Shown here piece after piece: positions 24,307 through 36,458 of a stretch of 64,000 nucleotides of DNA. The notes below the pieces were generated by a model that searched no databases, was not told where the DNA came from, and saw nothing but the letters and a program-made list of their open reading frames with translations. Within the stretch, counting starts at the first letter, position 1. Each line of letters opens with the position of its first letter. A program made the position numbers and the translations under genes. The DNA is from Irpex lacteus (taxonomy: Eukaryota; Basidiomycota; Agaricomycetes; Polyporales; Irpicaceae), in contig MQVO02000013.1 of assembly GCA_001986395.2 (NCBI GenBank), positions 434,001 through 498,000 on the forward strand. The letters run 5' to 3'.

Positions 24307-26292
24307 TCAAATGTATCTATACACATACACCTGGTCGCCGGTACTCCCTAATACAATAATCCCCTCCTCCTCGCACATGGCAATCCTGGCCCAGTCATCC
24401 TTGTCCTCCTGAACATGGAAGACCATCCCTGGTCTCGGATTATTTCCGTCAGGGGCAATAGTGTTAAGGTGTTCATTCTCTGGTGGGGGGTTATCATCCC
24501 CAGTCCCCGCGAGGTCAATGAGATATCTTGGCATAGCTTCTCGAGCTCTGTCCCTGGGTCTAGGTTCGACATCCATCAACCTCCCGGCCACGCGTTGTCC
24601 ACGGTCTGCTGCTTGCGCGACTTCGGATGTCTCGTCCTGCGCGTCCATGAACAGCACTGTCCCGTACGCACCCATCGCAGTGTCTGACGGCGTGAACAGC
24701 CGAACATGTGAGCTGATGGACGAGGAGATGTAAGGTTTGAACCCGTCTATGACCCCGGACGCGTCTGTCGGAAGATACGGCAGCTGGTCTTGTCGTACAG
24801 GGTCCTCTGCACCTGTCTCTCTCATGTCAAATTCCGGATTGGAGGGCAAGATGTAGTTATGCAAGATATTGATCGGCCAGGGGAACACACTCGCAAACCG
24901 AAGAAGAATGTGTATCGGCGGTGCTGGTTTCGTACGTGAGGGTAAGGAGTCGAGTTGGATAAATTGATCTTGCAGCGCATGCTTCTGCTTTGCCATTACG
25001 TCGACGGTATCTATACGCCAGGGCCATTTGTACTCCGCAATGCGTTGGAGGTCAATAGGCCCCGTATGTTTGGGGCTGTCGGTGGAATTACTGGAGAGGG
25101 TTGTCAGCCCTAGGCCTGATATGTCGTAAAGATGAACCCATTGTTGACGGAACATGAGCACGAAGCTGCCGATGACTAGGCTGTTTAAGCATTTGAATTC
25201 CTGTAGCATGTAGGTATTATTAGCGTGTGGGATTGGAAATAAGCTTCAAGAATTGAGAACATACGTCTGGGTGGACGGGACCATCAACCTGCATGGATGG
25301 AGCATTTAACCGGTAGAGCACGTTTCCCGTATCGATGTCGATGATACGAACAGAGTTGGTCTCGTCCGATGCAAAGAATAGAGAACCTTGAAGCCGTACG
25401 GCACTCTTGAAGCTCGAGAACGAGCTATGTTGTTCAAACCCGTGATCTTTGTTCGACTGGACAGCGACCGCTTGAGAGGCGAAATTTATCCCCAAGGCGA
25501 AAGAGACGGCGTCTTGCTCTTGCCTTGCATATCAACGTAAAGTCAGCTTCCTTGTGCTTATCAATTTCAAACATGGTTATTACCGTTGAGTCCGTTGTGT
25601 GACGATCAGACAGGCCGGATGGCTGGATTCCACATTGACGCAGGCAGATAGGAGGTTGCTGCACGAATACTTCGCAACACGACAAGGATTTCCAGCGATG
25701 TCCCAGCACTGAATCTCAAAAGCAGGTGGGAATTGACCGTTTCCAAATGCCCCAGACTCGATTCGAAGAATAACGATGATATATCTGTTTCCCCTATTTG
25801 GTAGGAAGTAGAGGGCGAGGCATCGAGTGAACTTGATATCCGGAGATAATAGAGCAGCCGTCAGGGCCTCGACCGAAGGGGGTGCATTAGGGTCGTACGG
25901 TTTGAAAGCTGTTGGTGATCGTTCACGGAGGAGGAAGGACGTCTGGGATACGTATTGTGGCCGCGGCCTTGCCCAGTTTCGGCGGAGTGTCAGAGCGCGA
26001 ATACAGACTTCTTCAAGTTCTTTGGCAGAAGCTGAGGCGACCGTGAAATCGGTAGTGCCTGGAGTAGGAATTGCCCTTCCGACAACCTTGTCGTGCAGAA
26101 TATCAAACCAGACGCTACGATGGTGAGTTACCTGTTCTAGCGCTTTAGAAGTCTGGGGCACGGAATTCAGCGGTGCTGCACGAGTAATCTGAGAATTAGA
26201 AGACCAACTTTGCGAAGAGCAATCACATCTTCCACTTCAAGATATCGTATGATATGCAGGAATATCTCTATAGGGGTCTTATCCAGTGCCAT
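24307..26292 (-). CDS. F-box protein with β-propeller-like C-terminal region
   Basis: The start at 26292 gives MALDKTPIEIFLHIIRYLEV and EDVIALRK, an F-box, which continues over an intron into TSKALEQVTHHRSVWFDIL. Exon 1 is 26292–26219 with an unusual GTTGGT donor, and exon 2 starts at 26152. The middle contains short β-strand-like blocks such as SLFFASDETNSVRIIDIDTG, and the last large exon (to 24307) ends EEEGIIVLGSTGDQVYVYRYI, typical of a common agaricomycete F-box family with a WD-like second half. Length is about 600 aa. It is divergent from the UBX gene. The substrate is not predictable. Confidence 0.78.
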
Positions 26293-26697
26293 GGCTGGCC
26301 ACTGCAGGGGCAGTACGGATGCTCAGGGGAAGTACAGTAACTTCAAGTTGATGACCCTTGTGCTCCAAGTGTAAGGATCAGTCAGGAGGTGTAAACTGAG
26401 CACCACTGGGACTCACAAGGTAAACGAGTGACTGCCGGGCGGTGGCGGTAGCTGTTATGATCCAAGGTTATCAGACTGCTGAGAGGAGTCACGGCCAGCG
26501 TGCCACTGGTACCTGAGATAGGCGTCTTTCCATATCAGGTAATTGCATGCACTGTACGTCAGCTTGATCAAGCGCTCATTGATCACTGGTACTGGTGGCC
26601 ACCATCATCGACTACAAAGACATCCATCTCCGAGGACGGCTGTATTACCCAGAATTAATCTTTCAAACACATCAACGCTCATTGAGACCCGTCAAGT
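26293..26697. promoter_or_regulatory. Shared promoter region of F-box and UBX genes
   Basis: A 405-bp gap between two divergent start codons. I see no defined element. Confidence 0.4.
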
Positions 26698-28222
26698 ATG
26701 TCAGATCGTGATGTGCTACTGTCAATGGGGTTCGAGGCCGCGTGTGTAGAATGTACGTGTTCAATACATCGCTTGCTTCTACAGATAGCTAATTCATGTA
26801 TTCTAGGGGCACTAAAAGCCACAGGTGGGCGAGGACTGCAGCCTGCTATGGACTTCCTGATTGAAAACGACGGCAAGCCCATACCTGATCCAAGCACCGT
26901 GACGAGTACCGCTCCGGCTGCCAGCAGCGCGCCTTCTGGTGGCCACGGGGACGACGACGATGACGAGCTAGAAGCTTTGAAGGCAGTGTACGGAAACAAG
27001 GGTGGTTTGGAGGCTCAACACGCCGCGGCAAACGCTGATGCCGCTGCCGAGGCGAAGGTACGAGAGTGCGTGTTGTCGGTGCGTTCGCTTCACTGAGCAT
27101 CTTCCTCCATTCCAGAGCATCAAGTGCACCGAATGTGGGAAAATATTCAAGAATACAGCTCTTGCACAGTTCCACGCAGAGAAGAGCGGCCATGATCAGT
27201 TTGAAGAGTCGACAGAAGAGGTGCGTGTTCGTAGCTGCAGCGATAGTAGAGGACTGACGTGGGTGATGATGTCAAGGTAAAACCTCTGACAGAAGAAGAG
27301 AAGAAGCAAAAGCTTGCAGAGCTCAGAGAGAAGATGGCGGCAAAGCGCGCTGCTAAGGCCAAAGAGGAGGCAAAGGAGCAACGAGCGAACGAAGCGATCA
27401 GAAGGAAAGGTGGTCAGGTGCGTTTATTCGAGCAGGCCTAGCCATGCTTTGATTTATCGATAGTATGTAACAGGACTTGGGCGCGATCCGCGAAGAGCTC
27501 AAGGCGAAAGAGGCAATCAAGGAGGCAGAAGCCAAGCGTAGGGGTAAGGTCCTGTCAATGCTTTGCCTAACAACACATGCTGACCTTGCCCTCTCGAACG
27601 TACACAGAGAAAATCGAGGACGCAAAAGCACGGGCTGCCATCAAAGCACAAATCGAAGCTGACAAGAAGGCTCGAGCAGAGAAGGCTGCCCGCGAAAAGG
27701 CTCTGCGTGAAGGACGCCCCTACCCTGATTCTGGAGCCGCTGCTCCCGCACCTCCAGCTGCCACCTCGAGTGCACCAGCTGCCGCCGCCGGCGTTGCTGG
27801 CAAGGACTACCCGCAGACGAGGTTACAGATCCGATTGGCAAGTGGTGGGCAGCCTTACACGACCACTCTGTCGAGTGATGCACGTAAGTCTCGACGCTCA
27901 ACCCACCGGGTCTATGCGCACTGACTGTTGGGTAAAGCTCTCCGCGAGGTAGCAGAGTTCCTTGCAGGCCAGACACTCGCGGTGGATGTTGAGTCTGTCA
28001 CCTTCGCCCAACACTTCCCTCGGTATGTATCCAGCGGTTACTCCGACAAAATAGTTGTTCACAGTGCCGGATTTATTTCCAGGAAACAATTCACGAAGGC
28101 CGACTTTTCGCGCACGCTCAGAGATCTTGGTCTAACACCGTCTGCTGTGAGTCGCTGTTACTGTCTTCTGCTGATATTGCACTTACCTGTTGTTACAGGT
28201 TCTCATTGCGTCCACTCCGTGA
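26698..28222 (+). CDS. UBA/UBX-domain protein (UBXN1/SAKS1-like Cdc48 cofactor)
   Basis: UBX proteins bring ubiquitinated cargo to the AAA ATPase Cdc48/p97. Nine exons (26698–26752, 26807–27057, 27116–27220, 27277–27417, 27474–27543, 27608–27883, 27938–28022, 28083–28146, 28199–28222) join in phase to 356 aa. Residues 1–45 form a UBA-like domain (DRDVLLSMGFEAACVEWALK). A C2H2-like finger, CTECGKIFKNTALAQFH, lies near 106–122. A long charged coiled coil follows (EEEKKQKLAELREKMAAKRA), then an Ala/Pro linker. The UBX domain (TRLQIRLASGG, AEFLAGQ, RTLRDLGLTPSAVLIAS) ends the protein. Domain order and length match the SAKS1/UBXN1 group. Confidence 0.88.
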
Positions 28223-28718
28223 AGCGTATGAAAATAGTTGAGTATAGTACGTCTTGTAAGATAAGCATGAGTGGTTGAAATGGACTTATAAGTTGAGATG
28301 CTGCTTTATATATGTGATTCTGGGCGACGACAATTCACCTCGACGAGCACTGCCGTGTGTAATGGCGGGGAAGCAAAACCTGCTCGACGCTAACTGCATG
28401 ATGATTACATCTATCCTATCCTATGGCATGTTATACATACATATGAATACATAGTAGAATGCGGGGTATCGTAGTCTATACAACCCTATAAGTGACAACT
28501 CTCTGAGGGCGGATGCGAGTGCAAGTGCTAGCGGCCACAGGTCGCGAAGCACACACCGCGAGCCCTCCACAGGCCATCGACGCATCGGTCGACGTTCCTA
28601 TTCATCCAGGACGTAACAGTCTTGCATCGAGGAGGCTAGGGCAATCCAGCTCTGGGGATGGATTGATATCGCAGGCTACCTCGGGCCATAATATTGATAT
28701 AATCGGGCACGATCGAGC
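28223..28718. other. Convergent 3' intergenic region
   Basis: The spacer between the UBX and Ran-binding genes. Nothing supported inside. Confidence 0.4.
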
Positions 28719-30413
28719 TTAGGCTCCCTGCGTGTCCATAGCACCGTCCAGCGGTGCTGTGATTTGCTTGCTCGACAACTGTGTGCTTGCGAGAATATCC
28801 TCCACGAAATTAGCAAAGTCCTGTTTGGGTAACTTGCCTCGCTGTGAAGTATTAACTGATAAGTGGAAAGAACTCGGAAAATTACGTGCGTTAATAACTT
28901 GCCTTCAACGCATAAATAACAAGATGCTGCTCGCCACTCTCCTCGTCGAGCTCCATCAGCGCCATCCTCAGCACACCTTGTTCCTTATCGAAGGAACAGC
29001 GAATGCTTGGCCGAAGGCGCACGCTCATAGACACTTTCCACACGGGTTCTCTGCGGAATACTAAAGCCATCGTGGCCGGAACAACTTTCTTCAGTATATA
29101 CAGAACGCGAGAACTAGGCGTTGCGTACTCACCCAGCCGCTCTTCTCCCGTATTCATGTCGCACAGATGCTTGATATGCCCCAGCATACCGGTAGAGAAC
29201 TCCTTCTTTCCTCGCTTGATGAATAGCTTAACGCCCCTGAGTTCTGCCTTGGTATCTTCGTCTTCTTCCCCGCTTGTGACTGCTTTTGAATGAGTACCTC
29301 GCGTCATTGTTTACGGAGATAGAACTCACCGGTCTGAGTACTTGGCCTATGTGAAAGGGCAGCTAGCGGATCATCCATGGCCTCAGAAGCCGGCGGCACG
29401 ATGGATGTTGCCGTACTCTTCTCTGTAGTCTCCGGGGAAGCCTCTTCGACGACTAGCTTCTCGGCCTCATGCGACACAACGGTTTGATCAGGAATAGCGA
29501 CAGGGGTTATAGAGCACCATGCAGGGCGCAGACCTCCTGTTGGATTTGCGGCAAGGGAGAAGGGCGACGACGATCCCGCAAACGCCGCAAACGCGTCCGA
29601 TGGCTTGTACTGCGCAATGTCGATCAGCTCATATCCCATGGCTTCGATTGTTAACGTTAGATACAAGAAGATAGTTACTTACAGCAGGTATGCTGTATGC
29701 CGCACCGCTTAGTGCGGGAGACGGGCTTGCAACTGCTGGCGGATTCTCCGAGATGACGGCGACAGCTTCTGTCACGGGGACTATAGACTCTTCTACGGGC
29801 TGGGGTTCCGGCACGACGTCCATATCGTGTGATTGGGGTTTCGAAACCGCAAGCTCAAGCTGTTCTTCGGCTGCTGGAGATGACGAGCGGTGGCGTTTCC
29901 GCGGATGGGGTGTAGAGTCGCCGTCAGTAGACTGCAAGAGATGTAAGTACGCTTATTGGATGGCTGAGGGACGCGAATTGGACTACATTGTCGGTGTCTT
30001 CTTCGTCTCTGTGCTTGCGCTTCAGGGAGTCCGGCTCTGTCGTATCGATGATCTGGCCATATCGACTATAAGGATGTTTCATTGATACAGAGTATCGATG
30101 CTTACCGACACTGGTGTGGGGTAGTCTGTACTGACAGAGCCATACTCAGAGGCCTCACTATCCGCCGACGTTGGCGTGGTACAGGAGGCATCGCTTGAAG
30201 TGCTACCACTCCTTGTCTTGCGGGAGTACAGGGCGAAGTTGAAAGATCTGTTATTGAAATTTGTAAAGCAGTCAGGAAGTAGACACATGAGGCTACTCAC
30301 CGACTCAATCTCGGAGGATTTGGGAGTCGCCTGCGTGTATACCCGTAGCCAACAGCCGCAGAGACTGTGGCCAAGGCACAATATACAACGTTGAAGTCGT
30401 TGAACGGAAACAT
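28719..30413 (-). CDS. Ran-binding-domain (RanBD1) protein, Yrb2/RanBP3-like
   Basis: RanBD proteins bind Ran-GTP and help nuclear transport. The ATG at 30413 gives MFPFNDFNVVYCALATVSAA, a hydrophobic N-terminal stretch, then exons rich in Ser, Thr and Pro with a bipartite basic run (TPHPRKRHRSSS). A middle exon holds PFSLAANPTGG, resembling an FG/F-x-F linker. The C-terminal RanBD is seen as VKLFIKRGKKEFSTGMLGHI, then FRREPVWKVSMSVRLRPSIR, which matches the MRR-x-x-V-x-KVCANH block of the family, and KLPKQDFANFVEDIL. The stop is at 28719–28721. There are about eight exons and interior borders are approximate. The hydrophobic N-terminus is unusual for a soluble nuclear protein. It is divergent from STT3. 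Confidence 0.75.
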
Positions 30414-31066
30414 GATGAGTGGCGATGAAGTGAAGGAGGTGAAGGATGGTGATGTCTTGTTGGAAAGGAGCAGACACAGAATATGAACGTGCTTTGTTTA
30501 TAGCATGCTAGGGCCGAATGACCCCCATGCCGTTACCACGTTGCGTGCGTGAGGTCCTGATAACGCGTCCAACACGTGCTAAATTGCTGAACTCCTGAAA
30601 CACACCCTCCTGACCATACATGTCTAGCCACCAGGTCCTCACTGGTAGGTATACTGTTAATCGTGGTTCATCGATAATAATGTGAATGCTCGGCGTCCTA
30701 TTTTCTAACTTCATGGATTTCTGCCAGTGGTGAAAGTACAACATTGCGGTTCCGTAATTCTGTTTGACGAGGTAAGCAAAATAAAGAGACTATTTCCGTG
30801 TATCATGCTTATCGAGAGCAGTGTAAACTGAGGCGTTGTAAGAAGAAATCAAGGTTGAGCAAGTTGAGTAGCAGGTTGCTATCCTCGAGCAGCATTTATT
30901 TGAGCGCCCATAAACACCACTTTAACGCCTGCCCGAAATAGCACTGGCGCTCTCGCACGTGACGTATCTGCGGACACGTCGTCGCGCTCGACGTCGACCT
31001 CTTCATTCGCAACGTCGTTCTCCTTCCTCTCTTTTCTACGGTCGTCGGCACCGACGAACAGTGGCC
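30414..31066. promoter_or_regulatory. Divergent promoter region of RanBD gene and STT3
   Basis: About 650 bp between two start codons. The last 150 bp before STT3 is CG-rich in CGTCG-type repeats. No named site is assigned. Confidence 0.4.
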
Positions 31067-34000
31067 ATGGCCACGACCAACAAGGCATACTCGCTGCCGT
31101 CTAACTTGTCGCCAGAGACGGTGGCAAACACTTCGTCTCTGCTGCGTATCATCTCGCTCGCTCTCATCTCTGGCGCCGCCATTGCTTCTCGTCTCTTCGC
31201 TGTCGTCAACTTTGAAAGTATTATCCATGAATTGTCAGTATGAACCTTTCTGTAGCATGTCGCTGGCTGACCACCTCTATTTCAGCGATCCATGGTTCAA
31301 CTAGTACGTGTTGCCGAGACAGCTTACAATCCATGCTTCTCCGAGCTAAGCTATATCTGCAGTCGAGCCACAAGAGTTCTGGCGTCGCAAGGTTTCTATG
31401 TAAGTGGTATGTTATGCATAAGCTTCGGTTCGCTAGACCGTACTCTGCGTCACAGGCATTCTGGAATTGGTTCGACCCCACAGCATGGTATCCTCTTGGA
31501 CGTGTAGTGGGCGGAACTGTGTACCCCGGCCTCATGGCCACTAGTGGCGTCATCTACAACATCCTGCATGCTCTGAACCTTCCGGTCGATATCCGTAACA
31601 TTTGTGTCCTCCTCGCTCCAGGCTTCAGTGCTCTCACTGCCTGGTCCACCTACATGTAAGTGCAATTCTTCCATACGGATCATCTGCGGAGGCGAGTTAC
31701 ACTCCGTTGATACAGTTTAATCAACTGTGCGAAGTGTCGCCACACAGTCACTCATTCAGGCCCTGTACTTGGTATCTACTGCGGTGCTAATTGACGTTTA
31801 GGTTCACCAAGGAAATGAAGGATGAGAGCGCTGGACTTCTCGCTGCCGCTTTCATCGGCATTGTTCCAGGTTACATCTCCCGTTCCGTTGCGGGCTCCTA
31901 CGATAACGAAGCCATCGCTATCTTCTTGCTCATGTTTACCTTTTACTGCTGGATCAAGGCCTTGAAAACTGGTAGCGCCCTGTTCGGTACATTGGCTGCC
32001 CTATTCTATTTTTACATGGTGGCAGCGTGGGGTACGCAAAATCCTTCAAACTGAATGTTGTTCATTCTGACGACGATGAACTTCTCAAGGTGGTTACGCT
32101 TTCATCACAAACATGATTCCTTTGCACGCGCTAGCGCTCATTCTCATGGGGCGCTACAGCAGTAGGCTTTACGTTGCTTATTCATCCTGGTACGCCATCG
32201 GTACTCTCGCAAGTATGCAAGTCCCGTTCGTTGGGTTCCAGCCCGTTCGCACCAGTGAACATATGGGCGCCTTGGGTATGTATCGAGCGCCACTCTACAA
32301 ATTGCGCCGCAGATTGACGAAGGTCCCGCGATTCTAGGTGTCTTTGGCCTTCTCCAGATCGTTGCATTTGCTGAGCTCGTCCGCTCGCATGTCTCGTCGA
32401 AACAATTCCAAACGCTCCTGTATGCGTCTGTAGTTGGCGCCGGAGTTCTGGGCACCGCTGGTATCGTAGGTTTGACTTACAAGGGCTGGATCGCACCCTG
32501 GACTGGTCGTTTCTATTCACTATGGGATACCGGTTACGCAAAGAAGTACGTATGACGCGCCAAATCTCTCAGCACTCAATGCTGATAGTTTGGTCAGATA
32601 CATCCCAATCATTGCATCCGTCTCAGAGCACCAGCCCACAGCATGGCCATCGTTCTTCATGGATCTGCACTTCCTTATCTTCCTGTTCCCCGCTGGTGTT
32701 GCCATGTGCTTCAAACAGCTCAGAGATGAGCACGTCTTCGTGATTATCTATGCCGTTGTGGCGAGCTACTTCGCAGGTGTCATGGTTCGTCTCATGCTCA
32801 CTTTGACGCCCTGCGTTTGTGTAGCCGCGGCAGTGGCCTTCTCGTCACTTCTGGATACCTACATCGATCCTACGGAACCGGATGTCCCAAAGGAGGAAGG
32901 AGAAGCTACCGAGAAAGAATCTACTACCGCAGACGCACCCACCACTCCCAAGAAAGCAAAGAAGGCCCCAGCGCCTCAGGCTACGTTGGGAGACTTCGTT
33001 GGCAAATTTGTCGCTGACGAGAAGAAGCCTCATGGCATCTTCGGATTGAATACTCGTCTTGCCGTCATCCTTAACGCGCTTGCTATGCTGGTCTTCTTCG
33101 TACTCCATTGCACCTGGGTCACCTCAAACGCATACTCTTCGCCCTCCGTCGTGCTTGCGTCGAGTAATCCAGATGGCAGTCAACACATTATCGATGATTT
33201 CCGTGAGGCATACTACTGGCTGCGCCAAAATACACCTAAGGATGCCGTTGTTATGAGCTGGTGGGACTATGGGTACCAGATCGCAGGCATGGCTGACAGG
33301 CCGACTCTCGTGGACAACAACACCTGGAATAACAGTAAGTACCTCCACACGTCGTTCGTCCCGCATGTAGCTTACCATTGTCAATCTAGCTCATATTGCT
33401 ACCGTCGGCAAGGCCATGTCGAGCAGCGAAGAGGTCGCATACCCCATCCTCCGCAAGCACGATGTCGACTATGTGTTGATCATTTTCGGCGGACTGCTTG
33501 GTTACTCTGGAGATGATATCAACAAGTTCTTATGGATGGTCCGTATCGCGCAAGGCGTCTGGCCGAACGAGATTCAGGAGCCAAACTACTTCACTCCACG
33601 TGGTGAATATCGCGTCGACGACCAGGCTCCCCCTGCTATGAAGAACAGCTTGATGTACAAAATGTCTTATTATCGGTAAGTATAGCGATACCACGAGCCG
33701 GCAACCCAACGCTCATGATGTTTTCCATCTCAGCTTCGCGGAGCTCTTTGGCGGCCAACCCGCCACCGATCGCGTTCGAGGCCAACAAATGTCTAAGACT
33801 GGCCCTACGCTAGACTATCTTGGTATGTGAATCTATGATTCGTGAATTTGTAGAATCTGGTATCTTACTGTGCTGTATTTGTAGATGAAGCGTTTACCTC
33901 TGAAAACTGGATCGTAAGTCATGATCTTCTCGAAACCAGACCTGAGCGCTAAGATTCTCTTTTCCAGGTCCGGATCTATCAAGTCAGAAAAGAGGACTTG

Positions 34001-34093
34001 CTTGGAAGAGACCACAAGCTTGCCAACGCATTCGAGTCCGGTAGGAAAAGAAAGAAGCAGAAACCTCCCGTGAGGCGTAGAGCCATCGCATGA
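31067..34093 (+). CDS. STT3: Dolichyl-diphosphooligosaccharide–protein glycotransferase catalytic subunit STT3
   Basis: STT3 transfers the preassembled glycan from dolichyl diphosphate to Asn-X-Ser/Thr sequons in the ER lumen. Twelve exons (31067–31233, 31286–31303, 31363–31399, 31456–31655, 31802–32031, 32090–32275, 32338–32545, 32598–33334, 33390–33675, 33734–33822, 33885–33913, 33968–34093) close in phase to 770 aa. The first luminal acidic motif is FDPWFNYRAT at 56–65, followed by [14 protein letters not shown]. The catalytic-domain signature [12 protein letters not shown] is near residue 568. Many membrane segments are visible, for example [12 protein letters not shown] Lys/Pro/Ala-rich loop ([13 protein letters not shown]) precedes the luminal domain. 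The C-terminus is basic. The fourth intron, 146 nt, is the longest. Confidence 0.95.
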
Positions 34094-34476
34094 TCATGTC
34101 GCTTCTTCAATAAGATTATTCCTTTTGCCATCTCAACCTGACCCATTGAATATATTCACCCGACATTACTTGCGCGTGCGGCCCGCAAAAAAGTCACATT
34201 CCATGGTAACGTTGTCCTTATGACCGGCTGATAATTCACCGTTTGACTTTGCAACGACTCACAACGACGCTTTATGTGCACCACCGGAAGATTGTCGAGT
34301 GGAAACTGTCTTCACATGGATATCAGAAGTTCTTGCGTGCTGCTACAGTGGCGGACCGTCGGTGCGCACCAGCAAAGCATGGTCACGGCAGTTTACTGAG
34401 TGTGTATATAACCTCACTCTCATGGCGCCACTCTTCGTCTGTTTAGGTTGTGCCAACCTCTTGTATCTGCTTCAAG
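34094..34476. other. Intergenic upstream of pectin methylesterase
   Basis: The region between STT3 and the pectin methylesterase start. It holds a TATA-like box near 34405 and no other supported feature. Confidence 0.4.
34405..34411 (+). promoter_or_regulatory. TATA-like box of the pectin methylesterase gene
   Basis: TATATAA lies about 70 nt before the ATG at 34477, a usual spacing for a strongly regulated fungal secreted-enzyme gene. Assignment is by position and sequence only. Confidence 0.4.
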
Positions 34477-36096
34477 ATGTTCGCCGCCAGGGTCTTCCTA
34501 TCTCTCACCACCGTTTGCATTCTTCTCACTCAAGGCTTGGCCCTCAGTTCCCCACCTTCGGGTGCAATCACTGTTGGATCCAAGGGCAAGTACGCCAAGA
34601 TATCTGACGCGCTTGCTGACAAGTCAAGCTCTGTACGTACATCCCGCAGTATCAGTCGCCCTTTTACGTTGTCTGCAGTGCACTCAACCCTGTGCTGCCT
34701 CGATGTTAGGTATACTTCATCTATGCCGGGACCTATAAGGAGCAAGTGAATATTACACGTCCAAATCTCAAGATCTATGGTGAAACACAGGTCCCGCTGT
34801 CCTACTCCGGAAACAGTAAGTGAGATCTTGGGGTGGCGGTCGTGCACATTACGCGTTAGGCTCGAGATTGACTAGGAAACAGCCGTCACGATCACAAACA
34901 ACATTCCTGCCTCGATCGCGGGATCTAATGATCTTAGTGGCACTGTTCGAGTCGAGGCCGCGAATGTCTCGTTATACAACTTGAATATCGCCAATACGGT
35001 CGGAGCCGGCGTGAGTAGCCATTACTCTCGGTGGCGTGGCATTGACGAATAACTTTAAAGACTGATAAGCAAGCGATCGCGCTCAGTGTTCAAGGTGGCC
35101 AGTTCGGGGGCTATGGAGTGAAGTTAACTGGGTTCCAGTGCGTAATGCGTGACATTTGAACTGTGTCCATTGACGTTGACGTAATTCAATTGCCAGGGAT
35201 ACTTTACTTGCTAATGTAGGCAGGTGGGTCAGCTGCATCGCATTGTACGTTTTGGGGGGCTACTCATCCGAGTCGGAACGTACAGCGAGTTCTACGGAAA
35301 CTCTTGGATAGAGGGCGCTACAGACTTCGTGAGTAATGTGTGCACACATTTATACTAGTCGATGTAGGCTGATCTTCTGTAAGATTTTTGGCATGCGTGC
35401 CTCGTGAGTGGACATACGTCTGATAGTATGCCATTGAAAAAATGCTGACGAGCGCGGCAAGCATCTGGATCTCCAATTCTGTTATCAACGTCAGTCAACT
35501 GCGCTCTTTGTATTTTCAGGAACTTAATGCTATTGACAGACGGTCGCAACTGGCACTGGTTGGATCACGGCATCCGGCAGGTCAAGCGATGATGCCAATT
35601 GGTACGTTATCGACCACTCGACGATTCAAGGCACAGGCACGATGTATCTCGGAAGACCTTGGCGCGACTACGCTCGCGTCGTCTTCCAAAACTCAGTGCT
35701 ACACAGCAACGTGTAAACCAATCTTCCTCCTTTCTGCACTCACCCCACAATCTGATCCGTTGTGATTCTTGTAGCCCGCAAGCTGGTTGGTCGGTTTGGA
35801 GCACTGCGTACGTGTACCATCGACTGTTCCGTTCATCTTTGCTCACGTTATCGTGTGTTGATCGCTATGTAATTTCAGAACACCCCAGTAAGTTCCTTCC
35901 TTTCTAACTGTCTCTTGTGTCATCCGTCTGACGGGCCGCCCTAGAACTGACCACGTCACGTTCGCGGAGTACAACAACTCAGGTGACGGTGCATCCGGTC
36001 CTCGAGCAAGCTTTTTCCACCAAGCTGTCGGCTCCGGTTTCAATCAATACTGTGCTGGGCTCGACCTCGTGGGTTGATAAACAGTTCCTGTTGTAG
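34477..36096 (+). pseudogene. Pectin methylesterase (CE8), with frame conflicts
   Basis: Secreted pectin methylesterases remove methyl groups from plant-wall homogalacturonan. The ATG at 34477 opens a signal peptide (MFAARVFLSLTTVCILL). CE8 blocks follow: VYFIYAGTYKEQVNI, SVQGGQFGGYGVKLTGFQDT, SWIEGATDFIFG, ITASGRSSDDANWYVI, and LGRPWRDYARVVFQNS, which carries the conserved Arg/Trp near the active site. Eleven introns can be placed, including one that leaves a 9-nt exon at 35879–35887. Two places do not fit: the joint between exons at 35403 and 35427 is out of phase by one base, and in the last exon the family C-terminus (VLGSTSWVD) is reached only by dropping one T from the run at 36012–36016. 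It is either a decaying gene or carries base-call errors. Function is otherwise clear. Confidence 0.8.
35879..35887 (+). other. 9-nt microexon in the pectin methylesterase gene
   Basis: A nine-base exon (AACACCCCA) sits between a TTTCAG acceptor and a GTAAGT donor. With its neighbours it gives WSTATPQTDHVTF, the expected CE8 sequence, and both phases close exactly. Skipping it would drop three codons and keep the frame. Confidence 0.65.
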
Positions 36097-36458
36097 TGGA
36101 GCGAGAGGAATGTACTTGCCTAATGTATCGGCGAATGTGAATGAATCTTGACTGCTCTTGGGTGGCTCTGCTAGTGTGAGGGTCAGAGATGTCGTATCCC
36201 ATCTTCTTCAAGGCCCAGGATCAGGAATGCGATGCGTACATTCCTGATCGGCTTTGTGACGCTGTGAACCTTTTGGATTGTGTTCAATACATCGCGATAA
36301 ATGGGGTAAACTACAACTACTGTCAAAGTCCGTGTATCAAACGTCGATCCCAGCCACATGTATACTGGACGGAATGAGGGTATCGAGGATAAAGCGTGTA
36401 TGGACTCGAGATCAAACTGAATATCGTGAACCGTGAAACAAAAAACCCCACCGCGCAA
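36097..36458. other. Convergent 3' intergenic region
   Basis: The spacer between the pectin methylesterase and a minus-strand hypothetical gene. No further feature recognised. Confidence 0.35.
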
